A DNA stretch of 5,338 nt from Thermodesulfovibrionales bacterium. Lineage in GTDB: Bacteria; Nitrospirota; Thermodesulfovibrionia; Thermodesulfovibrionales; UBA1546. The stretch spans positions 1-5,338 of the forward strand of contig CAKKPR010000182.1 of the NCBI GenBank assembly GCA_919901705.1. The letters are read 5' to 3'. Each line of letters begins with the position of its first letter. Position 1 is the first letter of the stretch. The translations under genes and the position numbers were made by a program. Positions 1-5,035 of the stretch are shown piece after piece. Under the pieces are notes generated by a model. The model was given only the letters and a program-made list of their open reading frames with translations, did not search any database and was not told where the DNA came from.

Positions 1-21
1 TCATTTTGCACCAAGCTAATT

Positions 22-50
22 ATTATCTTAAAAGAGCAAGGTGCTGTCAA
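22..50 (-). promoter_or_regulatory. Sigma-70 promoter firing leftward out of the window
   Basis: On the minus strand a perfect -35 box TTGACA (positions 50-45) is followed by a 17-base spacer and the -10 box GATAAT (27-22), five of six consensus bases. Transcription would start near position 15 and run off the left edge. It lies just beyond the terminator that closes the upstream small membrane gene, which is where a promoter for the next gene is expected. The 5-base arms GCACC (8-12) and GGTGC (40-44) flank the -10 region and could be operator half-sites, but they are short. The target gene is not in the window. Confidence 0.6.
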
Positions 51-81
51 GAAAAAAAATTTTAAGGTTAAAAAACAGACC

Positions 82-112
82 AAAAAAGAGGGGGAAATTT
101 CCCCTCTTTTTT
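82..112. terminator. Strong, probably bidirectional intrinsic terminator
   Basis: A 12-base-pair perfect stem pairs 82-93 (A6 then GAGGGG) with 101-112 (CCCCTC then T6) around a 7-base loop. Read on the minus strand it has a GC-rich inner stem and ends in a run of six U, and it starts about 24 bases after the stop codon of the small membrane gene ending at 136. The plus-strand reading also ends in a T run, so it can stop traffic from the other side. Confidence 0.85.
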
Positions 113-135
113 TATATTTTAAAGGCCAAAATCCT

Positions 136-471
136 TTACTTTGCCTTGGCAGCAGCCTCAGCAGCCTCTTTAACCTCTACAGGTGATGTAACAGCCTCTA
201 CCAGATATCCAAGCCCTGTCCCCAGTATTGAGCCTACCACTATGCTCACTGATGCTATGCATACTATCCCAAGAAGTATTCCTACTGCCACTACCATCCT
301 TACAAGCACTGTTGCCTCTACAGGCCCGCCCATCAGGTGCTTAAGCACCACCAGCGTCCCATAGCTCCCGAAGTAAAACCCGGGGATTAATCCAAAGATT
401 AAAAATGCTATACCCCCAAGTGTCGCCCCTATCTTTGTCCCCATCCTTACCATCTCTTTTCTTGCTTTCAT
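136..471 (-). CDS. Small glycine-rich membrane protein, unknown function (paralog of the next gene upstream)
   Basis: This encodes 111 residues with a short basic N-terminus (MKARKEMVRMGTK) and two hydrophobic regions, about 13-47 and 55-95. The second is long enough for two membrane spans. It ends in a charged Ala/Glu/Lys tail (99-111). The turn GLIPG at 27-31 and an arginine in LVRMVVA near 58 match GLLPG and LPRLIVA in the neighbouring protein, and the two align along nearly their whole length, so they are paralogs. The ATG start is supported by AAGGAGG at 480-486 with 8-base spacing. The gene lies 68 bases downstream of its paralog, with no terminator seen between them, and just before a strong terminator, so the two probably share a transcript. 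I do not recognise a characterised family. The glycine-rich helices suggest a tightly packed oligomeric membrane protein, but that is inference. Confidence 0.85.
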   Translation of the reverse strand: MKARKEMVRMGTKIGATLGGIAFLIFGLIPGFYFGSYGTLVVLKHLMGGPVEATVLVRMVVAVGILLGIVCIASVSIVVGSILGTGLGYLVEAVTSPVEVKEAAEAAAKAK

Positions 472-515
472 CTCTCTCTCCTCCTTTGTTTGTTTTGTCT
501 TTAGTTTTATTTAAC

Positions 516-538
516 TATCAGCTTATAGCTGTCAGCTT
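516..538. repeat. Short degenerate AGCTGA/TCAGCT repeat between the two paralogs
   Basis: The 68-base spacer between the paralogous genes contains two direct copies of TCAGCTT (518-524 and 532-538) separated by TATAGCTG, with AGCT recurring in between. The AGCT-ATA-AGCT arrangement can form a small 4-pair hairpin. There is no T run after it, so a terminator is unlikely. It resembles the low-complexity TCAGCT-type intergenic repeats found in many bacterial genomes. Its function is unknown. Confidence 0.4.
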
Positions 539-539
539 C

Positions 540-863
540 TTATTTCTTTACCTCTGCTTCAATCGCTGCTATTTTACCATGCCTGATTGCATCTGCCGCA
601 TAACCGGCCAGCCAGCCAAGCAATGATGTGCCTACTACAAAAACCAATCCTGATATACATACTCCCAGCACCATTGATGCTGCAACTATCAATCTGGGCA
701 GCAATGATGGTCCTAATGGTGTTCCAAATATACTGCCTGCTATATTCAGGCCGATCACTCCTCCGATGAACGAACCGGGAAGCAATCCGATTATTGCAAA
801 CAATACAAGTCCTGCACCTGCGCCTATGTATAATCCCTTTTTTGCCATTTCTTTTGTTTTCAT
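540..863 (-). CDS. Small glycine-rich membrane protein, unknown function (paralog)
   Basis: This encodes 107 residues: a basic N-terminus (MKTKEMAKKG), a glycine-rich hydrophobic region at about 11-47 containing the GLLPGSFIGG turn (26-35), a second hydrophobic region at about 54-92, and a charged tail. I placed the start at the ATG at 863. AAGGAGG (872-878) lies 8 bases upstream of it, the same layout as in the paralog. The in-frame ATG at 884 has no ribosome binding site, and starting there would put this Shine-Dalgarno inside the gene. The gene is preceded by a candidate sigma-54 promoter and probably co-transcribed with the paralog ending at 136. The family is one I have no function for. 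A channel, stress-response or membrane-organising role is possible, but nothing in the sequence decides it. Confidence 0.85.
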   Translation of the reverse strand: MKTKEMAKKGLYIGAGAGLVLFAIIGLLPGSFIGGVIGLNIAGSIFGTPLGPSLLPRLIVAASMVLGVCISGLVFVVGTSLLGWLAGYAADAIRHGKIAAIEAEVKK

Positions 864-871
864 TTCTTTTT

Positions 872-878
872 CCTCCTT
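872..878 (-). promoter_or_regulatory. Ribosome binding site that fixes the start at 863
   Basis: The minus strand reads AAGGAGG, 8 bases before the ATG at 863. It would be internal to the gene if the longer ATG at 884 were used, so it decides in favour of the 107-residue product. Confidence 0.8.
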
Positions 879-900
879 TTTCATGTTCTTGCAAATATAA

Positions 901-918
901 AAGCAGATTCTATGCCAA
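901..918 (-). promoter_or_regulatory. Candidate sigma-54 promoter for the paralog pair
   Basis: The minus strand reads TTGGCATAGAATCTGCTT. This matches the sigma-54 consensus TTGGCAC-N5-TTGCWW at the -24 element (TTGGCAT) and at most of the -12 element (CTGCTT), and has exactly 10 bases between the invariant GG (916-915) and GC (904-903). Transcription would begin near 891, leaving a leader of about 28 bases before the ATG at 863. The -24 element is one arm of a perfect 14-base palindrome at 912-925. No enhancer-binding regulator gene is in the window. Confidence 0.5.
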
Positions 919-925
919 TTGGCAT
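912..925. promoter_or_regulatory. Perfect 14-base palindrome overlapping the -24 element
   Basis: ATGCCAATTGGCAT is fully self-complementary. It lies on the -24 part of the candidate sigma-54 promoter, where a dimeric regulator could block or compete with polymerase. It may instead be partly a by-product of the TTGGCA element. Confidence 0.4.
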
Positions 926-963
926 TGCATTGATTTTAAAGTATTTTTTAGCCTAAGGGCCTT

Positions 964-1005
964 TGCAGTCTTGCGAAAAAAATAATTATTTTTGCATATC
1001 TGCAA
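964..1005 (-). terminator. Possible AT-rich nested hairpin after the cytochrome gene
   Basis: Right after the cytochrome stop codon the minus strand carries TTGCAG (1005-1000), an A/T palindrome AAAAATAATTATTTTT, a T run, then CTGCAA (969-964). The outer six bases pair perfectly and the inner CTTGC/GCAAG offers an alternative stem. TTGCA-tatc-TGCAA at 992-1005 is a third possible small hairpin. It is not a textbook terminator because the stem is AT-rich and the T run lies inside it. It could still attenuate read-through into the small membrane genes. Confidence 0.3.
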
Positions 1006-1010
1006 GAATT

Positions 1011-1913
1011 TCAATAGATGAACAGTTTCGGATCCTTATAGGCATGACACCGGCTGCAAAGACTCGCAGCCCTTGCCTGTCCCACAATCCAGGAGTGTGC
1101 CTTGTGGCACTCAAGGCAGGTTAAACCTTTTTTCATATGAAAACCATGCTGCCCTACAGCTGCCTCATTCCGATGGCATTCGCTTATGCAAGTGTCAGAG
1201 CCGGGATTTATTCTGCCATGCGGCTTATGGCATTGATGGCAAAGAAGTTCGGACATAGGCCCTTTCATGGCAATTCCGGTATGGCATTTAGTACACCTGT
1301 CTTTTGGAATCATCGCCGGTGTTTTCTCTGAAAAGGAGTGACATTTCAGGCACGAGAAGGCCTCCATCCCGATCCCATGAACCCCTTTATCCTTATGACA
1401 TTTCTGGCAGGCGTTCTCGTTTGGCTGGAAATTATGAAGTGTGCTCTTATGGCATGTCTTACAATCGATTTCCTGCATGAATACATGTCTTGCGTGGCCA
1501 TAAGACTTCTTCAGCGTCAAAGACCCCTGAGATATTTTGTCAATATGACAATTTTTACATGCACGCCAGGGTTTTTCCCTTCCGTGAGTTTGGGAAAATT
1601 CTTTATTATCGCCTTTTACAACATAAGCGACAAGAAGCTGGTTTTGCTCGAGCATGCTTAATTGATGGCATGTCTGGCATATTATGTCACGGTGTTTTCC
1701 TTTCTGCCATTCCACAAACGCTTCTTTCATGAGATGGCATGAGGCGCAGTATTGCGGCTCATCCTGAGTATAGCGATAGTAGCGGTGCCCGACAATGCCG
1801 CCGAGAACCGCAACAATAACGACAGCAACGAGAATGAAGCCTTTTACCTCTTCCACACACTTAACAATTGAATCTATTATTTTTTTGCCCTTGCTCATCC
1901 TCTGCCCAGACAC
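1011..1913 (-). CDS. Membrane-anchored multiheme c-type cytochrome (10 CXXCH + 1 CX3CH)
   Basis: This encodes 300 residues. One N-terminal membrane anchor at about 25-42 (after a basic segment) has no obvious signal cleavage site, as in NapC/NirT/NrfH-type cytochromes, and the rest would lie in the periplasm. CXXCH heme-attachment motifs begin at residues 56, 79, 119, 151, 169, 188, 207, 225, 266 and 286, and CISECH at 242-247 is a CX3CH variant. Ten or eleven covalent hemes are therefore expected. The role is inferred to be electron transfer, for example between the quinone pool and periplasmic partners; the substrate is unknown. The start is uncertain. The GTG at 1913 shares one base with the TAG stop of the channel gene upstream (TAGTG), which suggests coupling, but it lacks a Shine-Dalgarno. 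ATG at 1898 (residue 6) is the alternative, and its AGAGG lies too close. Confidence 0.9.
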   Translation of the reverse strand: MSGQRMSKGKKIIDSIVKCVEEVKGFILVAVVIVAVLGGIVGHRYYRYTQDEPQYCASCHLMKEAFVEWQKGKHRDIICQTCHQLSMLEQNQLLVAYVVKGDNKEFSQTHGREKPWRACKNCHIDKISQGSLTLKKSYGHARHVFMQEIDCKTCHKSTLHNFQPNENACQKCHKDKGVHGIGMEAFSCLKCHSFSEKTPAMIPKDRCTKCHTGIAMKGPMSELLCHQCHKPHGRINPGSDTCISECHRNEAAVGQHGFHMKKGLTCLECHKAHSWIVGQARAASLCSRCHAYKDPKLFIY

Positions 1914-2914
1914 TATTTTTTAGTTATTGCCATATCTTCGAGCGCCTTCAGTTTTGATATTTCGCCAAGCGCAATTAATGTATCTCCTGTTTTTATTGCG
2001 GTCTTGTAGGTCGGGTTAAATTGCATGTCGCCGGAAGTCTTTTTAATGGCTACGACTATAATGCCTAAATCCCTGCCAATGCCGCATTCATCCAGTGTCT
2101 GCCCTGCAAGGGCAGAGGCGTCCTGGATAGTTATTTCTTCCATCTGAAGGTCAATGTTGCCGCTTTTTGTGGCAAATTCTATAAAATCTACAACAGCAGG
2201 CTTCAATACTGTATGCGCTATCCTGAGGCCGCCGATGTGGTACGGAGATACAACCCTGTCGGCTCCGGCCCTTATTAGTTTCTGTTCCGAGCCCTCCTCT
2301 CCTGCCCGTGCAACAATGAAAAGGTTAGGATTCAGTTCCCTGGCGCTCAAGACCACAAAAAGGTTCTCAGCATCAGTCGGGAGGACTGATATCAGCCCTT
2401 TTGCCTTTTCTATGCCTGCTTCTTTTAATATTTCATCTTTTGTGGCATCGCCTTCGAGTATAAGGATATCGTCTCTTTCCTCAGGGATATCAAGCTTTTT
2501 TTCAATGACAGCAAACCTTATGCTTTTTTCCCGAAGTTCCCTGCATATTATCTTCCCCATTCTTCCATAACCGCAAACAATATAATGGTTTTTTAATTCT
2601 TTAATTTTCTTTTCCAATCTTTTCCTCCCGAAGATTTCTTTAATTTCACCTTCCAATACAATCTTTGCAACTGTAGTGAGTGTATAAGCCACACTGCCTA
2701 CTCCGCCTATTATAAGTATTATAGTAAATATTCTTCCGTTCGGAGACAGGTCATGGACTTCCCTGTAACCGACGCTTGCAATCGTAATGATGGTCATATA
2801 AAGGGAATCGATGCAATTCCACCCTTCTATGACCATATAGCCGGCAGAACCTACGGCAACAACAAAGATTAAAAATATTAAGGCGAATATCAGTTTTTTC
2901 CTAAGTTCTTCCAA
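1913..2914 (-). CDS. Two-TM potassium channel with RCK (TrkA-N and TrkA-C) domains, MthK-like
   Basis: This encodes 333 residues. TM1 is about 8-28, followed by a pore helix and filter at 33-52, then TM2 about 62-84. An RCK/TrkA-N Rossmann domain at about 109-225 carries the nucleotide-loop motif GYGRMG (115-120) and an acidic residue, E138, after the second strand. A TrkA-C domain spans about 255-325. The family gates K+ flux across the inner membrane in response to ligands such as Ca2+ or nucleotides. The filter reads TIASVGYRE (44-52): the SVGY core is present, but Arg51 replaces the second glycine of TVGYG, so selectivity is uncertain. The TTG at 2914 is the only workable start: a TAA directly precedes it in frame, the next in-frame ATG lies at the end of TM1, and AAGGAGGG sits 10 bases upstream. 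The gene runs into the cytochrome gene by a one-base overlap. Confidence 0.9.
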   Translation of the reverse strand: MEELRKKLIFALIFLIFVVAVGSAGYMVIEGWNCIDSLYMTIITIASVGYREVHDLSPNGRIFTIILIIGGVGSVAYTLTTVAKIVLEGEIKEIFGRKRLEKKIKELKNHYIVCGYGRMGKIICRELREKSIRFAVIEKKLDIPEERDDILILEGDATKDEILKEAGIEKAKGLISVLPTDAENLFVVLSARELNPNLFIVARAGEEGSEQKLIRAGADRVVSPYHIGGLRIAHTVLKPAVVDFIEFATKSGNIDLQMEEITIQDASALAGQTLDECGIGRDLGIIVVAIKKTSGDMQFNPTYKTAIKTGDTLIALGEISKLKALEDMAITKK

Positions 2915-2924
2915 TTATCGGCAG

Positions 2925-2932
2925 CCCTCCTT
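2925..2932 (-). promoter_or_regulatory. Strong ribosome binding site supporting the TTG start of the channel
   Basis: The minus strand reads AAGGAGGG, 10 bases before the TTG at 2914. No ATG or GTG in the channel frame is available between it and the gene body. A perfect 14-base A/T palindrome (2933-2946) abuts it. Confidence 0.7.
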
Positions 2933-3019
2933 ATAAAATATTTTATCATCAATTTCCTTTGTTTATACCGCTGAAACTCCCATTAAACTTTACCATAGTT
3001 TCTGAATATAAAAAAAGAA

Positions 3020-3439
3020 TCAGGGTCTTGAAGCGCATGCCTTGATATCTTCAACCGCCTCTTTTGCTATAAGCCTTACTTCAGGATTTCCATCATTATC
3101 CGCTATTTCCCTGAGCAGCGAGATTGAATCACTGTCCCCTATGATTCCCAGGAGGTATGCAGCATCCCCTCTGATAACAGGTTCGGGGTTTTTTAAGAGA
3201 GGAAGCATGCCGGAAACAGCTTTTTTTATATGCTCAGGGGCTTCTTTTCCCAATGTCTCAACAAGCGCTGACATCCCAAGCCTTACCCTCACCCTTTCAT
3301 CTGTCATAAGCTCCCCGACCAGAGAATATAGAGAACTGTCATGCTTGAACATGTCAATAATGTTTTCGAGGAAGCCTTTCTCCATGTAATCGGCAATCAT
3401 GGTTTTTAGTTCCGCTGGAGAAATGTTTATCTGGCTCAT
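3020..3439 (-). CDS. Small HEAT-repeat protein
   Basis: This encodes 139 soluble, helix-rich residues. Three HEAT-like helical hairpins can be seen, each with the P/D-x-V-R pattern: DERVRVRLGMSALVETLG (47-64), PEPVIRGDAAYLLGIIG (85-101) and PEVRLIAKEAVEDI (119-132). An N-terminal helical part (about 7-45) precedes them. HEAT repeats form curved scaffolds for protein-protein contact, and no catalytic residues are expected. The ATG at 3439 directly follows an in-frame TAA, so the gene cannot extend further upstream. No good Shine-Dalgarno is visible. It stands between the second toxin-antitoxin pair and the channel gene, separated from the channel by 105 bases, so membership in the channel operon is possible but unproven. 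The partner protein is unknown. Confidence 0.85.
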   Translation of the reverse strand: MSQINISPAELKTMIADYMEKGFLENIIDMFKHDSSLYSLVGELMTDERVRVRLGMSALVETLGKEAPEHIKKAVSGMLPLLKNPEPVIRGDAAYLLGIIGDSDSISLLREIADNDGNPEVRLIAKEAVEDIKACASRP

Positions 3440-3479
3440 TTAGGATAGAATTCCGTCTTCAATGACATATAAAGCGAGG

Positions 3480-3806
3480 TTATAGAAACTCAATATGATT
3501 CTCCATATCCTTGTCTGTCAAGATGTTCGCTATTAATTCTACACCCCTAATGCACTGTCCAATAGAGACTTCCTTTGAATGTGAAAATATTATCCCTCGA
3601 TGCCTAACAGAAAGGTTGCTTGCCATTTTCAGAAAATCAACATCATGCGTGAGGATTACAGCTTTTAATTCAGGCGCTTTCTTAATATGAAATTCATCGG
3701 GTTTGCCGGCATATCCAAGTTCTTTTGCTGAAACAACTTCTATTTTGCGCCTTCTTAAGCCCTCTATTATAGATTTCTCTATATTTTCATCTGCATAGAT
3801 TTTCAT
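3480..3806 (-). CDS. DUF5615 PIN-like toxin
   Basis: This encodes 108 residues. It matches the DUF5615 (PIN-like) pattern: an N-terminal ADENI motif (5-9, with D6, E7 and N8), LGYAGKPDEFHIKKA (30-44, with D37), and ILTHDVDF (51-58, with D55 and D57), followed by RHRGIIF (68-74). The acidic residues would form a metal-binding nuclease site as in VapC toxins, so RNA cleavage is the expected activity. The ATG start overlaps the stop of the upstream DUF433 gene in an ATGA, the usual translational coupling in this module. All signature acidic residues are present and the length is normal for the family, so it looks intact. Function is inferred from the family and the pairing. Confidence 0.88.
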   Translation of the reverse strand: MKIYADENIEKSIIEGLRRRKIEVVSAKELGYAGKPDEFHIKKAPELKAVILTHDVDFLKMASNLSVRHRGIIFSHSKEVSIGQCIRGVELIANILTDKDMENHIEFL

Positions 3807-4114
3807 CCAAGCTTGGCTTTGAGTTTGGAAGGGTACTGTTTCTTGAGTTGAGTAAGGAACGATTGCTCTTCCCGATATTTTCTGTCAAACATATCCTTAT
3901 GTTCATAGTAGTAAGAAAGGGCATCATGAATCTGTTCGAGCTTGAGATGGGGGTATTCATCAATAATCTTATCAGCACTCATCCCCATAAGTTCATATCT
4001 TATGGCAATATCCATTACTTTTATTCGAGAGCCGCTGATAACAGGCTGCCCGCCTGAAATCTTCGGGTCTATGGAAATGTATGGATGTTTTGTCTTTCTT
4101 TCAGCAACAGGCAT
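3803..4114 (-). CDS. DUF433 antitoxin of the DUF433/DUF5615 module
   Basis: This encodes 103 residues. The DUF433 core is clear: YISIDPKISGGQPVISGSRI (12-31), then KVMDIAIRYELMGMSADKIIDEYPHL with a winged-helix-like HTH (32-57), then the QIHDALSYYYEH helix (61-72). A charged C-terminal tail (about 73-103) probably binds and blocks the toxin. I chose the ATG at 4114, because AAGGAGG (4122-4128) lies 7 bases before it. The in-frame TTG at 4120 is too close to that site. As in most such modules the antitoxin is encoded first and probably represses its own promoter, but I see only a weak -10-like TAAAAT (4138-4143) with no good -35. Confidence 0.88.
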   Translation of the reverse strand: MPVAERKTKHPYISIDPKISGGQPVISGSRIKVMDIAIRYELMGMSADKIIDEYPHLKLEQIHDALSYYYEHKDMFDRKYREEQSFLTQLKKQYPSKLKAKLG

Positions 4115-4121
4115 ATACAAT

Positions 4122-4128
4122 CCTCCTT
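4122..4128 (-). promoter_or_regulatory. Ribosome binding site that fixes the DUF433 start
   Basis: The minus strand AAGGAGG is 7 bases from the ATG at 4114. It is only 1 base from the in-frame TTG at 4120, so it excludes the longer reading. Confidence 0.75.
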
Positions 4129-4182
4129 TATGCTCTTATTTTACCTGAATCGCCCTGTAAAATCACTTGGATTTAATTTCAT

Positions 4183-4198
4183 GGGCGAGGCACCGCCC
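4183..4198. repeat. GC-rich hairpin in the gap between the two toxin-antitoxin modules
   Basis: GGGCG (4183-4187) pairs with CGCCC (4194-4198) around AGGCAC. On the minus strand the surrounding string is GTAGGGGCGGTGCCTCGCCC, much richer in G and C than the flanking sequence. It looks like a decayed copy of a GTAGGGGCG...CGCCCCTAC-type interspersed repeat. The rest of the 4129-4300 gap has no convincing gene, apart from an open tail in the toxin frame described in the findings. Confidence 0.4.
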
Positions 4199-4300
4199 CT
4201 ACGATTTAATATTCGCCGGATTGTTTTCGTCTTCAGCCCATTTCGCAGGATTATTGATCAGGGCGAGAGGGAGTTTTCTTTTTGTGAAGTTCGGGCACTT

Positions 4301-4786
4301 TTATATTTTTTTAATTGCATTAATAGCTTCCTGCAGAATATCTGGATGGATTCTAAAATCCTTTGTCTTCATTTTCCCAAGCAATGCCTCTGCTTCGGAC
4401 TTTTCGATTAAGCCAGCTTTTACTGCTTTTAAAATGATACCTATGGTTCCAGATACAGCAAACCCTTCCTCTTTTGCAGCCTTCCTTACCTTTCTCTCAT
4501 TGGATAAAAATAATGCAGCGTTCAGCTTTTCCCCTAAAACTTTTACATGGGCTTCTCCAACATGTATATTGTGCCTCTTCGCAATATCGTCCGCCTTGTC
4601 CTTAGTCGTTGCTAATACCTTGAGAAACGAATCAAAAGCCTTCTGTAATTCTGCATTACCTTTGATGAGGATTTCGGCTTTTACATACTCAGGAATTGCA
4701 ACTTCATTATAGAGAGACTTGAGAAGAGAGAGTTTTTCGAGTTTTGAAAGGTGTATTAAGACGTCGGCGTCGCTAACTACGCGCAT
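4301..4786 (-). CDS. DUF3368-type PIN-domain toxin, partner of UPF0175
   Basis: This encodes 161 residues with a PIN-domain layout. The N-terminal VVSDADVLIHLSKL (3-16) holds the first acidic site D6 (D8 nearby). IPEYVKAEIL (31-40) holds E38, and HVGEAHVKVL (75-84) holds E78. FLSNERKVRKAAKEEG (93-108) leads to VSGTIGIILKAVKAGLI (111-127), the family's GT-G-LL signature. Such toxins cleave RNA with Mg2+. In this family the motif after the third strand normally reads DDxxxR, but here it is S95-N96-E97, so one carboxylate is replaced by Asn. The start codon lies inside the upstream UPF0175 gene with a 14-base overlap, a sign of coupled translation. No strong Shine-Dalgarno is visible. Activity may be weakened or the metal site shifted. 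Confidence 0.85.
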   Translation of the reverse strand: MRVVSDADVLIHLSKLEKLSLLKSLYNEVAIPEYVKAEILIKGNAELQKAFDSFLKVLATTKDKADDIAKRHNIHVGEAHVKVLGEKLNAALFLSNERKVRKAAKEEGFAVSGTIGIILKAVKAGLIEKSEAEALLGKMKTKDFRIHPDILQEAINAIKKI

Positions 4787-5015
4787 AGGAGATATCTTCT
4801 TTAAGTTCTTCCGTGCCGTAGTTTATGTATGTTTTTCTTTTCGCAAGTATAGCCAGCATATCGTTCAGACCGACGTTCAACATCTCAGCAGCTTGCCTGA
4901 GAGTAAATAACCCCTCTCTGTACATCTCAACAACAAGGGTCTCGTTTATAAACTTGGCATAAGGCTTCTTTATGTGCTCGGTTATTTTTTCTGGTATCTT
5001 GACCGATATCTCCAT
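4773..5015 (-). CDS. UPF0175 antitoxin
   Basis: This encodes 80 residues, the usual size for UPF0175. There is an N-terminal strand (EISVKIPEKI), a helix with NETLVVEMYREGLFTLRQAAEML (24-46), then NVGLNDMLAILAKRKTYINY (47-66), giving a helix-turn-helix at about 38-58, and an acidic ELKEDI tail that should contact the toxin. The ATG at 5015 has AAGGAGG (5022-5028) 6 bases upstream. Another ATG at 5020 is out of frame and too close. The gene sits first in the pair and is preceded by a near-consensus promoter. It probably neutralises the adjoining PIN protein and represses its own transcription, as inferred from the family. Confidence 0.88.
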   Translation of the reverse strand: MEISVKIPEKITEHIKKPYAKFINETLVVEMYREGLFTLRQAAEMLNVGLNDMLAILAKRKTYINYGTEELKEDISYARS

Positions 5016-5035
5016 TTCATGCCTCCTTTTGATTG

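Noticed and set aside
41..364. Plus-strand open frame across the terminator and the small membrane gene
   Set aside because: It reads through a 12-pair terminator hairpin and is a Ser/Thr-rich antisense shadow of a gene that has a paralog and a good ribosome site.
574..894. Alternative minus-strand frame over the second small membrane gene
   Set aside because: Its translation is arginine-rich and unlike any protein, while the other frame gives a clear paralog of the neighbouring membrane protein.
2154..2570. Plus-strand open frame of 138 codons
   Set aside because: It lies antisense inside the RCK channel gene, whose domains are unmistakable. It has serine-rich mirror composition and no ribosome binding site or family resemblance.
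3438..3480. Open codons just before the HEAT gene reading LALYVIEDGILS then stop
   Set aside because: It is only about a dozen codons, with no start and no continuation beyond the toxin stop, so chance is the simpler explanation.
3787..3978. Alternative minus-strand frame overlapping DUF433
   Set aside because: It is a frame-shifted reading of the DUF433 gene and has no independent support.
4138..4166. Promoter for the DUF433 module with TAAAAT as -10
   Set aside because: The base at 16-18 spacing does not resemble a -35, and the TTTACA present is only 12 bases away. It is mentioned only within the gene entry.
4167..4712. Plus-strand open frame of 181 codons opposite the PIN toxin
   Set aside because: It is antisense to a recognisable toxin gene. 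The translation is Ser/Phe-rich, typical of the complement of a Lys/Glu-rich gene, and has no motif.
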